Below, piece after piece: positions 10,301-17,996 of a stretch of DNA of 64,000 nt. The translations under genes and the position numbers were made by a program. This DNA is from Pseudomonadota bacterium (GTDB lineage: Bacteria; Pseudomonadota; Gammaproteobacteria; Burkholderiales; Burkholderiaceae_E), in the NCBI GenBank assembly GCA_023388075.1, contig JAEWGX010000127.1, positions 18,450-82,449 of the forward strand. Direction: 5' to 3'. Positions within the stretch are counted from its first letter, which is position 1. Every line of letters starts with the position of its first letter. The notes beneath the pieces were generated by a model, which saw only the letters and a program-made list of their open reading frames with translations, did no database searches and was not told where the DNA came from.

Positions 10301-10414
10301 CGGGAAGTTCTGGATTTTCATCGCCCGGAAGCTCATCAGCCCGAGCAGCGTCAGCAGGATGAAGAGCAGCAGCGACGGTATCGGGTTGCGGATCGACCAG
10401 GTGGACAGGTTCAT
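7325..10414 (-). CDS. RND efflux pump permease subunit (AcrB/HAE1 superfamily)
   Basis: 1029 residues, normal for an RND inner-membrane pump. It shows the N-terminal helix then NFPDIDLPTVIV, two large periplasmic porter loops and two sets of membrane helices. The paired aspartates of the proton relay are present in VGILVDDAIVEIENI, and the second repeat carries LIGLIMLMGVATKNSILLVEYA. The sequence resembles the MexB/MdtBC/heavy-efflux-like class that exports hydrophobic compounds. The adaptor gene is ten bases upstream; no outer-membrane channel gene is present in the window, so the pump must borrow a TolC-type channel encoded elsewhere. Confidence 0.93.
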   Translation of the reverse strand: MNLSTWSIRNPIPSLLLFILLTLLGLMSFRAMKIQNFPDIDLPTVIVTAALPGAAPAQLETEVARKIENSIATIPGIKHIYGKIQDGSVAVTAEFRLEKDVSQAVDDVRDAVSRIRADLPQALRDPIVSKLEISGTPVLTYSIASGRMDEEALSWFVDNEVTRALLTVPGVGKVARVGGVTREVRVELDPALMQALDVTAAEISRRVRQVQQESSGGRATIGGREQAIRTIGTVATAAELARLDIPLLDGRHVRLDEVATVTDTIAERRSAALLDGEQVVGFEISRSRGASEVSVAEGVRDRLRELKAEHPDIEITEAFNFVEPVESSYVGSLNLLFEGAVLAVIVVFLFLRDWRATFVAATALPLSIIPTFAAMYFMGFTINVVTLLAMSLVVGILVDDAIVEIENIVRHLGMGKTPKEAAMEAVEEIGLAVVATTATLVAVFLPTAFMTGVAGMFFKQFGWTAAIAVFASLLVARLLTPMMAAYLLRPATEAPRDGWLMTRYLRWVGWCLRHRFLTSLAAAAFFVASLLLIPLLPTGFIPPDDLAQTQVTVELPPGSTFAQTYDVAEQVRVKLKADPDVHQVYTAIGGGATGSDPFAIGGAPEARKATLLLNLSPRKGRDSTKQQIEDRLRAAVATVAGIRTTVGFGGAGEKLIVALTGDDGQALAETSRAVVREIRGIEGLGNVTSSAALTRPELVVRPDVARAADLGVTSEAIAETLRVATAGDYEQSLAKLNLAQRQVPIVVRLPEQARDDLTLLERLKVPGNGGNVPLANVASLEVDAGPAQIDRYDRSRNVLLEVELNGQALGDVLSKVDRLPTLANLPPGVKRAELGDVEGMRELFESFGLAMLIGVACIYTVLVLLFKDFMQPVTILAALPLSIGGAFVALLLTGKGFSMPSLIGLIMLMGVATKNSILLVEYAIVARRDHGMDRTAALLDACHKRARPIIMTTIAMGAGMLPIALGLGVDPSFRSPMAMAVIGGLVTSTFLSLLIIPVVFTFIDDLIVLARRLLQRGGQASGSHGMIAH

Positions 10415-10424
10415 CGCGGCGGCT

Positions 10425-11561
10425 TCACTTCATGCTCTGGGATACCGCGACCGGGTCGCCATCGACCAGGAAGCCGACGCCGGAGTCGACGACGGTCTCC
10501 TCGGCGGCGAGCCCCTCGGTGATCTCTATCCGGTCACCCTCGCGCCGCCCGGTCTTGACCTTGACGAGCCGCACGCGGCTGTCCTCGCCCAGCGTGAAGA
10601 CGTAGGAGAAGCCGTCACGCAGCAGCACGCTCGCCGCCGGCACCGTCAGCGCCGGCGACGAGCCGAGCTCGAAGCTGCCGCGGGCGTAGAGCCCGGCGCG
10701 CAGCGCCGAGCCGAGCTCGCCGATGTCCACGTAGGCGAGACCGAGCCGGGTACGCGGGTCGATGGTTGGCGCGACGATCCGCACGGTCCCGGACACCGTG
10801 CTGCCGTCCGGGAGCGCGAGAGTGACCGGCTGGCCCTCGTGCACCAGGTGCAGGCGCGCGCCGGGCACCTCCGCGCGCCACTCCAGGCGGGCTTCGCGGA
10901 TCAGCCGGAAGAGCTCCTCGCCGGCGGCCGCCATCGCGCCCGGCATGGCCGAGCGCTGCGAGATGACGCCGTCGTCCGGCGCGAGGACCCGGGTCTGGCT
11001 CATGCGCAGCTTCTCCGCGTCGAGCCTCGCCTGTGCAGCCCCGACCCGCGCCTGCGCGGTCTGCTCGGCGGTGAGGTACTGCGTGACCTGTTGCGCGCTC
11101 AGCGCCCCGGAATCGCGCAGCTTGCGGGCACGCTGCGCGTTCGCGGCTGCCTCCGCAAGCGCGGCCCGCGCCTCGGCGAGCGCCGCGGTCTGCTGCGCGA
11201 CGTCGTTCGCGACCGAGGTGGGCGCCAGCGTCGCGAGCGGCTGGCCCGCGCGGACCCGGTCGCCGACATTGACCAGCACCTCGGCGATGCGAAAGCCACC
11301 GACCTCGGGGCTGATCGACACTTCCTGCCAGGCGGCCACGCTGCCGTCCGCCTCCAGCCGCGTCTTCCAGTCCAGCACCTTCGGGGTCGCGGTGGTCACG
11401 GTCATGACCGGACGCGGCGCGGCCGCCTGGCTTGCCGGCGCCGGCCCGGCGATCGTGTCGTCGCGCTCCTGCGGCTCGCGGACATGGAACCACCACCCCG
11501 CCACGCCGAGGATGACGATCAGGACCAGCGCGTTCAGCGCCCCGCGCGCGGCCCGCCTCAT
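10425..11561 (-). CDS. RND efflux periplasmic adaptor subunit (membrane fusion protein)
   Basis: 378 residues with one N-terminal membrane anchor (about 10-25), a lipoyl/barrel-sandwich region (EVLVNVGDRVRAGQPLATL), an alpha-hairpin rich in Ala, Glu and Arg (about 125-185), and the returning lipoyl half with VLAPDDGVIS. This is the HlyD/AcrA family layout. It links the inner-membrane pump to an outer-membrane channel. Its ATG overlaps the tetR stop codon by four bases and its stop lies ten bases before the pump gene, so the three are translated from one message. Confidence 0.92.
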   Translation of the reverse strand: MRRAARGALNALVLIVILGVAGWWFHVREPQERDDTIAGPAPASQAAAPRPVMTVTTATPKVLDWKTRLEADGSVAAWQEVSISPEVGGFRIAEVLVNVGDRVRAGQPLATLAPTSVANDVAQQTAALAEARAALAEAAANAQRARKLRDSGALSAQQVTQYLTAEQTAQARVGAAQARLDAEKLRMSQTRVLAPDDGVISQRSAMPGAMAAAGEELFRLIREARLEWRAEVPGARLHLVHEGQPVTLALPDGSTVSGTVRIVAPTIDPRTRLGLAYVDIGELGSALRAGLYARGSFELGSSPALTVPAASVLLRDGFSYVFTLGEDSRVRLVKVKTGRREGDRIEITEGLAAEETVVDSGVGFLVDGDPVAVSQSMK

Positions 11562-12370
11562 GCGTCCACCTCCGAAGCGGCGGCCCCGCTGCGGCGGCGC
11601 GCACCGTCGCCTGGCGCCCTGCGCCTGCGCTCGTACTCGAGCATGGCCACCGCATAGCCGGTGAGGCGGTCGGTCATCCGGTCGATCGATTCCGCGCCGT
11701 CGTAGAGTCGCGGCGCGATCCGGCGCATGCGGTCGGCGTTGACCAGGAAGTCCGCGGCCAGGGCGACCAGGCTCGCGGCGAGCCGGCGCAGGTCGTCGTC
11801 CGGCCGTGCCGCGCCGGTTTCGCGGCAGAGCACCGCCACGATCGCGTCGAGGTGCGCCTGGACCAGCGTCGCGACCTCGTCTCCCACCAGGCCGGTCGGG
11901 TCGGCATGCTCGCGGAAGTGCAGCTTGAGGATCTGCATCGTCGCCTCGTCCTGGTGCCGCAGCGGCGCGAGGAACGTCCGGTAGCTCATCCGCATGACGG
12001 TCTCGAACGGCGCATCCGTGCGGGCCGCTTCGAGCGCCGCCTCGAGCAGCTGCAGGATGGGCGCGAGGTAGACGTCCCGGTAGAGCCCCGCCTTGTCGGC
12101 GAAGTAGTAGTGGATCGCGGCCGCGTTCGCCGAGGCCTCGCCGCAGATTTCGCGCGTGGAGGTTTGCGCGTATCCTCTTTCGGCGAACAGCCTGAGCGCG
12201 GCGCTGCGCAGCCGCGCGCGGGTGTCGAGCCCGCGGGCGAGCCGCCCGTCCAGCGCCACGTCCGGGTGCGCCGCCGCGTCATGCATCGGGACTGGCGCGG
12301 CGGCGGTCGCGCCAGGGCGGAGCCCATCCCGGGAGACGGGGGCGATGGTCGCTCTATGCAGCTCGTTCAT
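11558..12370 (-). CDS. TetR/AcrR family regulator of the efflux operon
   Basis: 270 residues. A TetR-type helix-turn-helix spans about residues 50-100 (ALRLFAERGYAQTSTREICGEASANAAAIHYYF), and the remainder is a helical ligand-binding domain like that of CerR/YbiH-type regulators. The first 50 residues are low-complexity and may not be translated; an internal ATG at 12286 is an alternative start. The gene is first in the operon with the adaptor and pump, and a 14-bp palindrome lies 45 bp upstream, so autorepression and induction by a pump substrate are likely. This is inference from arrangement. Confidence 0.9.
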   Translation of the reverse strand: MNELHRATIAPVSRDGLRPGATAAAPVPMHDAAAHPDVALDGRLARGLDTRARLRSAALRLFAERGYAQTSTREICGEASANAAAIHYYFADKAGLYRDVYLAPILQLLEAALEAARTDAPFETVMRMSYRTFLAPLRHQDEATMQILKLHFREHADPTGLVGDEVATLVQAHLDAIVAVLCRETGAARPDDDLRRLAASLVALAADFLVNADRMRRIAPRLYDGAESIDRMTDRLTGYAVAMLEYERRRRAPGDGARRRSGAAASEVDA

Positions 12371-12402
12371 GCTTTGAGAAGGTCCCCGGCGCGCGGCCCC
12401 GC

Positions 12403-12432
12403 ATGATACGCCTCATCAAGCGCTTGATTGAA
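12403..12432 (-). promoter_or_regulatory. Candidate promoter of the tetR-efflux operon
   Basis: On the minus strand a -10-like TATCAT (12403-12408) is separated by 18 bp from a weak -35-like TTCAAT (12427-12432), about 33 bp upstream of the tetR start. The spacer contains a perfect palindrome, the usual place for a TetR-type operator. The -35 is poor, so this is a tentative call. Confidence 0.4.
12415..12428. promoter_or_regulatory. Candidate TetR operator (14-bp perfect palindrome)
   Basis: ATCAAGCGCTTGAT is a perfect 14-bp inverted repeat in the divergent gap between tetR (minus) and the adenosyltransferase gene (plus). It overlaps the proposed tetR promoter spacer and lies 14 bp before the adenosyltransferase ATG, so binding could affect both directions. 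Assignment to this TetR protein is inferred from position. Confidence 0.5.
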
Positions 12433-12442
12433 TTTTTCCGAC

Positions 12443-12997
12443 ATGGCCAATCGACTGACGAAGATCACCACCCGCACCGGCGACGACGGCACCACCGGAC
12501 TCGGCGATGGCGCCCGGACGCGCAAGAGCAGCCCGCGGATCGTCGCGTTGGGAGAGGTCGACGAGCTCAACTCGCTGCTCGGGCTCGTCGTCGCGGAGGG
12601 ACCGGGGGACGAGATCGTCGGCGTCCTCCAGGACATCCAGCATGATCTCTTCGACCTCGGGGGCGAGCTGAGCATCCCGGGTTTCGAGCGCCTCGGGGCG
12701 CGGCGGCTGGCGCTGCTCGACGCCTGGATCGCCCGCTACAACGCGGACCTCCCGGTGCTCGCGGAGTTCATCCTCCCAGGCGGCTGTCGTGCCGCGGCGC
12801 TGGCCCACGTCGCCCGCAGCGTCTGTCGTCGCGCCGAGCGCGGCGTCGTCGCCCTGGCGGGGCTCGAGTTCGTCACGCCGCTCGCGCAGCAGTACCTGAA
12901 CCGGCTGTCCGACCTGCTGTTCGTGCTGGCCCGCGTGATGAACCGGGATGCGGGCGTGCCGGACGTCCTCTGGCAGCGGGACCGGCCTTCGGCGTAG
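12443..12997 (+). CDS. Cob(I)alamin adenosyltransferase, PduO type
   Basis: 184 residues. The N-terminal ATP-binding motif KITTRTGDDGTTGLGDG is the PduO/MMAB signature, and VDELNSLLG, HDLFDLGGEL and the C-terminal RLSDLLFVLAR helix complete the five-helix-bundle family pattern. The enzyme transfers the adenosyl group of ATP to cob(I)alamin to form coenzyme B12 in the cytosol. The start at MANRLTK is the family N-terminus; an upstream TTG would run through the palindromic operator. No B12-dependent enzyme is adjacent in this window. Confidence 0.93.
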   Translation: MANRLTKITTRTGDDGTTGLGDGARTRKSSPRIVALGEVDELNSLLGLVVAEGPGDEIVGVLQDIQHDLFDLGGELSIPGFERLGARRLALLDAWIARYNADLPVLAEFILPGGCRAAALAHVARSVCRRAERGVVALAGLEFVTPLAQQYLNRLSDLLFVLARVMNRDAGVPDVLWQRDRPSA

Positions 12998-13018
12998 CCG
13001 GCACCGCGCGGACCGCGG

Positions 13019-13594
13019 CTACGCGTCGCGCGCGGCCTCGAGGTAGGAGACGAGCTTCGCGCTCGTCTGGCGCAGCCGCTCCGAGAGCAGTTGCACCAGC
13101 TTGAGAAGGATCTTGTTGCCGAGCCGGGCCTCGTCCTGAAGGACCAGCATCAGCGAATCGCGGGTCAGCACCGCGAGGCGGCACTGCTCAAGCGTCACGC
13201 ACGAGGCGAAACGGGGCTCGCCATCGAACATCGACATCTCGCCGAGCGCATGGCCGGAGTGGGCCACGGCGATGCGTGACGGATAGTTGTAGCGGTTGCG
13301 ACGCAGCACGTCCACCATCCCCGACATCAGGAGGACCATGAAGTCGCCGCTGTCGCCTTCGTTGATCAGCGTGAGTCCGGCCGGCGCGTCGTAGACGTAC
13401 ATGAAGGCGCCGAGCGTCCGGGTCTCGTTCATGTCGAGGCCGGAGAACAGCGGCGTCTTCGCCATGAGCGAGTAGATGTCGTCGGCGAACTCACTGGCGC
13501 GTCCGAGCGGCGACAGGCCCATGCCGATCAACCGCTCGTGCGGACTGACCTTGGCGCGCTGACTGACGGAAGGGGCGGAAGTGGTGGCCTGCAT
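13019..13594 (-). CDS. Cyclic nucleotide-binding domain protein without DNA-binding domain
   Basis: 191 residues from the ATG at 13594. A single cNMP-binding (CRP-like) beta-roll covers about residues 45-165, with INEGDSGDFMVLLMSGMVDVLR and the phosphate-binding-cassette equivalent GHALGEMSMFDGEPRFASC. The protein ends soon after a C-terminal helix (ILLKLVQLLSERLRQTSAKLVSYLEAA) and has no helix-turn-helix, so it is a stand-alone sensor or partner rather than a transcription factor. The arginine usual for cAMP phosphate binding is present in EPRFAS, but ligand binding is not proven. Divergent from the iclR gene. Confidence 0.85.
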   Translation of the reverse strand: MQATTSAPSVSQRAKVSPHERLIGMGLSPLGRASEFADDIYSLMAKTPLFSGLDMNETRTLGAFMYVYDAPAGLTLINEGDSGDFMVLLMSGMVDVLRRNRYNYPSRIAVAHSGHALGEMSMFDGEPRFASCVTLEQCRLAVLTRDSLMLVLQDEARLGNKILLKLVQLLSERLRQTSAKLVSYLEAARDA

Positions 13595-13844
13595 GGATGC
13601 CTCCGGGGTCTTTCGACTATTACAGCATGCGGCGTGACGCAGGTCACAGTCCAGGAGGCTCCACGGCCGGGGCGCCCGACCTCTGAGCCCTTTTCCCCGA
13701 CGGACGGCGCGGCGCTGTCGCGATACCGTGACGGACGAGCGCGGCGTGCAGCCGATTTCCTGCATGCATCGGAAACACCGGCCCATCGGGCTCGCGATTG
13801 ACCGCGGGCGACGCCCCGTCCATAATTTCGTTTACCGATAATGT

Positions 13845-13861
13845 TTTCCGCTGAACGGAAA
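13845..13861. promoter_or_regulatory. Candidate IclR-family operator (17-bp inverted repeat)
   Basis: TTTCCG-CTGAA-CGGAAA is a perfect 6-bp inverted repeat with a 5-bp centre that touches the A of the iclR start codon. IclR-family regulators commonly bind such GGAA/TTCC-type palindromes at their own promoters. Position suggests autoregulation by blocking transcription or translation initiation; binding is inferred. Confidence 0.45.
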
Positions 13862-14679
13862 TGACTGCCCAGGCCCCTCCCCCCCGAGACGACCTCAAGG
13901 ATGCCGGCACCGTCGCACGGGTCGCGCGCCTCTTGCGCATCGCCGCCGAGTCGGAAGGCCCGTTCACGCTCACCTCGATCACCGAGCGTACGGGCCTCAG
14001 CCCCGCCACCGTGCACCGCCTGCTGGACCTGCTGGTGCGCGAGGGACTCGTGGAAAAAGACGCCGTACGCCGGAGCTATCGCGTCGGCGGCGAGTTGTTC
14101 CGCCTGAGCGCCCTCGTCTTCAATCGGGTGCCGTTCCGGGATATCGCCGGGCCGCTGCTGCGCGAAGCCGCCGACGCCTTCGATGAAACCTGCTACTTCG
14201 CGATGTACCTGCCGAGCGAGGGGCGCCTCATGTTCGCGGAGAAGGCGGACTCGTCCAGGGAGCTGAGCTATCGCTTCGAGCTGAACCGGCCGCTTTCGCT
14301 CGTCTGGGGCAGCTCGGGCCGCGCCATCCTCGCCTATCTGCCCGAGCAGCGGGCACGGGAGATCCTCGAGGCGGAAAGGGAGGGAAACCATGAAGGTCGC
14401 CGGCCCCCGTCATGGGCGGTACTGAAACGCGAGCTGGCCTCGATCCGCGAGAGGGGATATGCGCACTCGCGCGGGCAACGCGTGGCCCACGCGATCGGCG
14501 TGATCGCGCCGGTCTTCAACCACAACAACGAGATCTACGGTTCGCTCGGCTTCACCATCCCCGAGCAGCGTTTCGCGGCGCTGGATCTCGAGCAGGTGGC
14601 GCAGGTCGCCGTGCGCCAGGCCGACAGACTCTCGCGAGCACTGGGGGCAGCCCGGGGCGCCGCGGTGCCTTCCACATGA
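13861..14679 (+). CDS. IclR family transcriptional regulator
   Basis: 272 residues. An N-terminal winged helix-turn-helix (about 17-80, with TSITERTGLSPATVHRLLDLLVREGLVEK) is followed by the IclR effector-binding domain (about 95-265), with RGYAHSRGQRVAHAIGVIAPVFNHNNEIYGSLGFTIP near the end. IclR proteins control catabolic operons in response to small carboxylates. It starts a same-strand set with tctC, a lyase and leuCD-like genes, which are its probable targets. There is no Shine-Dalgarno sequence ahead of the ATG, where a palindrome lies instead. Confidence 0.92.
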   Translation: MTAQAPPPRDDLKDAGTVARVARLLRIAAESEGPFTLTSITERTGLSPATVHRLLDLLVREGLVEKDAVRRSYRVGGELFRLSALVFNRVPFRDIAGPLLREAADAFDETCYFAMYLPSEGRLMFAEKADSSRELSYRFELNRPLSLVWGSSGRAILAYLPEQRAREILEAEREGNHEGRRPPSWAVLKRELASIRERGYAHSRGQRVAHAIGVIAPVFNHNNEIYGSLGFTIPEQRFAALDLEQVAQVAVRQADRLSRALGAARGAAVPST

Positions 14680-14704
14680 CAGACCTTCCTCCTGGAGACA
14701 GCCC

Positions 14705-15682
14705 ATGAGAATCCCTTCGCTCCTGGTCGCGATATGCGCATCGCTTGCCATCGCCGGTCCGCTCGCCGCGCAGGCACCCTCCAACTTCCCCACGAAGCCG
14801 CTCAAGCTGGTCGTTCCGTTCGCCCCAGGCGGCACTGCGGACAGCGTCGCCCGGCTCGTCGGCTCCGCGCTGGCGGACCGGGTGGGCCAGCCGGTGGTCG
14901 TGGAGAACAAGCCGGGCGTGGGCGGCGTCCTCGCCGCCGATTTCGTGGCGAAGGCACCCGGTGACGGCTACACGCTGCTGATGGGCGACGTGGGGCCGAA
15001 TGCCGTGGCGGCAGGCCTCTTCCCCAACCTCCCCTACGATGCACTGAAGGACTTCTCCCCGGTTGCGCTGGCGACGACGGTGCCGATGCTTCTGATGGTC
15101 AGCCCCAAGGTGCCGGCGGCCGATCTCTCGGAGCTGCTGGCCCTGGGCAGGGCCACGCCCGGCTCGCTCAATTTCGCCTCGGCCGGCGCCGGCGGCATCT
15201 CCCACCTGGTCGGCGAGATGCTCAAGATCCAGTCGGGCGTCGACATGGTCCACGTGCCGTACAAGAATGGCTCGCAGGCCCTGATCGACCTCAAGTCGGG
15301 CGAAGTCCAGCTGATGTTCGCCACCGCCACCACCGGCCTGCCCCAGGTGAAGTCCGGGAACACGAAGCCGATGGCGGTCGCTTCCAGCAAGCGCCTGGAC
15401 TACCTTCCGGACGTCCCGACCATGGCGGAGGCCGGCCTGCCGGGCTTCGTCGCCGACTCCTGGTCGGGAATCCTCGTACCGTCCTCGACGCCCGCGGCGG
15501 TCGTCGAGTATCTCGGCCAGGCGCTCGCGGAGGTGCTGAACCAGGCGGACGTGAAGGAAAGCCTGACCCAACGCGGTTTCGAGGTGCTGGCCGGCTCGCC
15601 CGCGGAGTTCTCCGACTTTCTCTCCCGCGAAGTCGCCAAGTGGACCGGCGTCATCCAGGCGGCCGGCGTCAAGCTCGAGTAG
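14705..15682 (+). CDS. Tripartite tricarboxylate transporter receptor (TctC/Bug family)
   Basis: 325 residues. A signal peptide (about 1-22, ending PLAAQA) precedes a two-lobed Bug-type periplasmic binding protein. Diagnostic stretches are KLVVPFAPGGTADSVARLV, VVENKPGVGG and HVPYKNGSQALIDLKSGEVQLMF. Such receptors bind carboxylates in the periplasm. No TctA/TctB membrane genes follow, so it is an orphan receptor, as is common in Burkholderiales. The start is backed by GGAG about eight bases upstream. Its place between iclR and the lyase suggests it captures the substrate of that pathway. Confidence 0.92.
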   Translation: MRIPSLLVAICASLAIAGPLAAQAPSNFPTKPLKLVVPFAPGGTADSVARLVGSALADRVGQPVVVENKPGVGGVLAADFVAKAPGDGYTLLMGDVGPNAVAAGLFPNLPYDALKDFSPVALATTVPMLLMVSPKVPAADLSELLALGRATPGSLNFASAGAGGISHLVGEMLKIQSGVDMVHVPYKNGSQALIDLKSGEVQLMFATATTGLPQVKSGNTKPMAVASSKRLDYLPDVPTMAEAGLPGFVADSWSGILVPSSTPAAVVEYLGQALAEVLNQADVKESLTQRGFEVLAGSPAEFSDFLSREVAKWTGVIQAAGVKLE

Positions 15683-15694
15683 CGAGGGGGGAAC

Positions 15695-16561
15695 ATGGCC
15701 AGGAAAGGAGAGTTGCGCAGATTGCTGGCCGGTGGCGAGCAGATCGTGGCACCGGGCGTCTTCGAGATGTTCTCGGCCCGCATCGCCGATCGGATGGGCT
15801 TCGCGGCGCTCTACATGACGGGCTACGGCATCTCCGCCTCGCACCTGGGTGTCGCCGATGCGGGACTGGTGACGTACAGCGACATGGTCGAGCGCGCCCG
15901 CACCATCGCCAGCGGCACCACGACGCCGTTGATCGCGGATGCCGACACCGGCTTCGGAGGCCTGCTCAACGTCGACCACACGGTGCGCGGATACGAGGCG
16001 GCGGGCGTGCAGGCGATCCAGCTGGAAGACCAGGAGATGCCCAAGCGATGCGGCCACCAGCCCGGGCGGCGCGTCGTACCCCTGGCCGACATGCAGCGCA
16101 AGATCGAGGTGGCCCTGGCCGCGCGCTCGGACGCGGACATGCTCCTGATCGCCCGCAGCGACGCCCGTTCCGGCCACGGAATCGAGGAGGCGTTGAAGCG
16201 CGGCAAGGCCTTCGCGGCAGCGGGAGCCGACGTCGTGATGCTGGAGGGGCTTGCCGGCGAGGAGGAGTTCGCCAGGGCGGGCGACGCCATCGATGCGCCC
16301 CTGATGGCCAACATGGTGCCCGGGGGCAGCTCGCCGATGCTCGACCCCGATACGCTCGCCCGCCTCGGCTATCGCATCCTCATCTACCCGGCCGCCGGCA
16401 TGGCCGCTGCCTGCGCGGCGATGCACGAGGCCTACCGGCACCTGCGCGCCCACGGCACCACTGCCGGCAGCCCGGTACCGGCGTGGGACTTGCCAGCGAT
16501 CAACGACATCGCCGGCTTCACCGAGCTTCGCGCGTTCGAGGCCAGGTTCGCGGAGATCTGA
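15695..16561 (+). CDS. Isocitrate lyase/PEP mutase superfamily lyase
   Basis: 288 residues, a TIM-barrel enzyme of the PEP mutase/isocitrate lyase superfamily. Metal and substrate motifs are visible: IADADTGFGG (about 80-89), IQLEDQ (about 109-113) and the flexible active-site loop PKRCGH with Cys119 as the proposed acid/base, which marks lyases such as 2-methylisocitrate lyase and 2,3-dimethylmalate lyase rather than PEP mutase. It would split a substituted malate-type acid into pyruvate plus a second carboxylate. Being followed directly by LeuC/LeuD-like hydro-lyase genes recalls the dml-dmdAB arrangement for 2,3-dimethylmalate, but the substrate is inferred. Confidence 0.85.
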   Translation: MARKGELRRLLAGGEQIVAPGVFEMFSARIADRMGFAALYMTGYGISASHLGVADAGLVTYSDMVERARTIASGTTTPLIADADTGFGGLLNVDHTVRGYEAAGVQAIQLEDQEMPKRCGHQPGRRVVPLADMQRKIEVALAARSDADMLLIARSDARSGHGIEEALKRGKAFAAAGADVVMLEGLAGEEEFARAGDAIDAPLMANMVPGGSSPMLDPDTLARLGYRILIYPAAGMAAACAAMHEAYRHLRAHGTTAGSPVPAWDLPAINDIAGFTELRAFEARFAEI

Positions 16562-16565
16562 AGGC

Positions 16566-17996
16566 ATGCCTGCCGAGGGCGCCCCCGCTCGCACGCTTTT
16601 CGAGAAGCTCTGGTCGATCCACCTGGTCGCGGAGCCGGACTCCGGCGTGGGCCTCCTGCACGTCGACCGTCTCTTCATCCACGATCTGCACAGCGAGGTC
16701 TTCGAGGAGTTCGCGCGGCGCGGCCTGCAGGTCCACAGCCCCGAGCTCGTCGTCAGCGTGGCGGACCACGCGGTGTCCTCGGAGCCCGGACGGACCGGCG
16801 GCGCCCACGCCTGGGCGCAGGCCCACCTGACGAGGTTGCGGGAGCGAAGCCGAAGCCTTCGGATCCGCAACATCGAAGCCGGCGACCGCGACCAGGGCAT
16901 CATCCACGTGATCGGTCCCGAGCTCGGCATGACGCTTCCGGGAATGCTCATCGCCTGCCCGGACAGCCACACGAGCACCCACGGCGCGCTCGGCGCCATG
17001 GCGCTCGGCATCGGCACCACCGAGATCCTGCACATCCTCGCCACCCAGACGCTGATGCTGCGCAAGCCCCGGACCATGCGGATAACCGTGGACAGGCACC
17101 TGCGCGCCGGCGTGACGGTCAAGGACCTGATCCTGTTCATCATCGGCCGGCTCGGCCCCGCTTGCGGCACGGGCCATAGCGTCGAGTTCGCCGGCACGGC
17201 GGTCGAAGCGCTGTCGGTGGAGCAGCGCCTGACGCTGTGCAACCTCGCGGTGGAGCTCGGGTCGGCCCATGCGCTGGTGGCGCCGGACGAGACGACGCTC
17301 GCATACGTGGAGGGCAGGCCCCATGCACCCGCCGGCGAGCGGTGGGACGAGGCACGGCGCCACTGGAGCAGCCTGTGCTCCGACCCGGGCGCCGTCTTCG
17401 ACCGGGAGGAGCGCATCGACGCGGCGGACGTGCCCGCCCAGGTCACCTGGGGCACGAGTCCCGGGCAGGTCGTCGCGCTGGACGGCAGCGTCCCGGACCC
17501 CGACACGCTTTCCGGCTCCGAGCGCGACTCGGTGAGGTCGGCCCTCGACTACATGGGACTGGCGGCTGGCGCGGCGATCGCGGGCACGCCGATCGACCAT
17601 GTCTTCATCGGCTCCTGCGCCAACGGTCGATTGTCCGACCTGCGTGACGCGGCAGCGGCGATCCGCGGCCTCAAGGTTCATGGACGGGTACGGGCCTGGG
17701 TCGTGCCCGGCTCCCAGGCAGTCAAGCGCGACGCCGAGGCGGAGGGCCTGGACCGGCTGTTCCGCGAGGCCGGCTTCGAGTGGCGCGAGCCTGGCTGCTC
17801 GATGTGCGTCGGGGCCAACGGGGACCTGATCGCGCCGGGCGCGCGCTGCGTCTCCACGTCGAACCGCAACTTCGTCGGCCGCCAGGGGCCCGGCGCCAGG
17901 ACGCACCTGGCGAGCCCGGCCGTCGCGGCGGTATCGGCCGTGCTGGGCTGCATCCCTGCCGCGGCGTCACTGCCGTCCGGCCAGTCGCCATGCTGA
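16566..17996 (+). CDS. LeuC-like aconitase-superfamily large subunit
   Basis: 476 residues, close to isopropylmalate isomerase large subunits (about 466). The three [4Fe-4S] cysteines are present: one in FIGSCANGRLSDLR and two in GCSMCVGANGD. Other family motifs are CPDSHTSTHGALGAMALGIGT and STSNRNFVGRQG. It binds the small subunit encoded next to catalyse dehydration/hydration of a hydroxy-di-acid. Departures from standard LeuC include SCANGR for SCTNSR and GANGD for AMNxD. With a lyase, receptor and IclR regulator upstream, a catabolic role (for example a dimethylmalate-type dehydratase) is more likely than leucine synthesis; this is inference. Its stop overlaps the small-subunit ATG. Confidence 0.85.
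   Translation: MPAEGAPARTLFEKLWSIHLVAEPDSGVGLLHVDRLFIHDLHSEVFEEFARRGLQVHSPELVVSVADHAVSSEPGRTGGAHAWAQAHLTRLRERSRSLRIRNIEAGDRDQGIIHVIGPELGMTLPGMLIACPDSHTSTHGALGAMALGIGTTEILHILATQTLMLRKPRTMRITVDRHLRAGVTVKDLILFIIGRLGPACGTGHSVEFAGTAVEALSVEQRLTLCNLAVELGSAHALVAPDETTLAYVEGRPHAPAGERWDEARRHWSSLCSDPGAVFDREERIDAADVPAQVTWGTSPGQVVALDGSVPDPDTLSGSERDSVRSALDYMGLAAGAAIAGTPIDHVFIGSCANGRLSDLRDAAAAIRGLKVHGRVRAWVVPGSQAVKRDAEAEGLDRLFREAGFEWREPGCSMCVGANGDLIAPGARCVSTSNRNFVGRQGPGARTHLASPAVAAVSAVLGCIPAAASLPSGQSPC

Noticed and set aside
7328..10522. A 1064-codon open frame on the plus strand across the RND pump gene
   Set aside because: It is antisense to a clearly homologous pump, rich in His/Arg/Gln with no domain or hydrophobic pattern; long antisense frames are expected in DNA this GC-rich.
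13756..13775. Second TTTCC...GGAAA site in the iclR upstream region
   Set aside because: The arms and the TGCATGCA centre do not share a symmetry axis, so it is not a convincing palindrome.
14552..17506. A 984-codon minus-strand open frame opposite tctC, the lyase and the LeuC-like gene
   Set aside because: It spans three well-supported plus-strand genes and has no protein-like features of its own.
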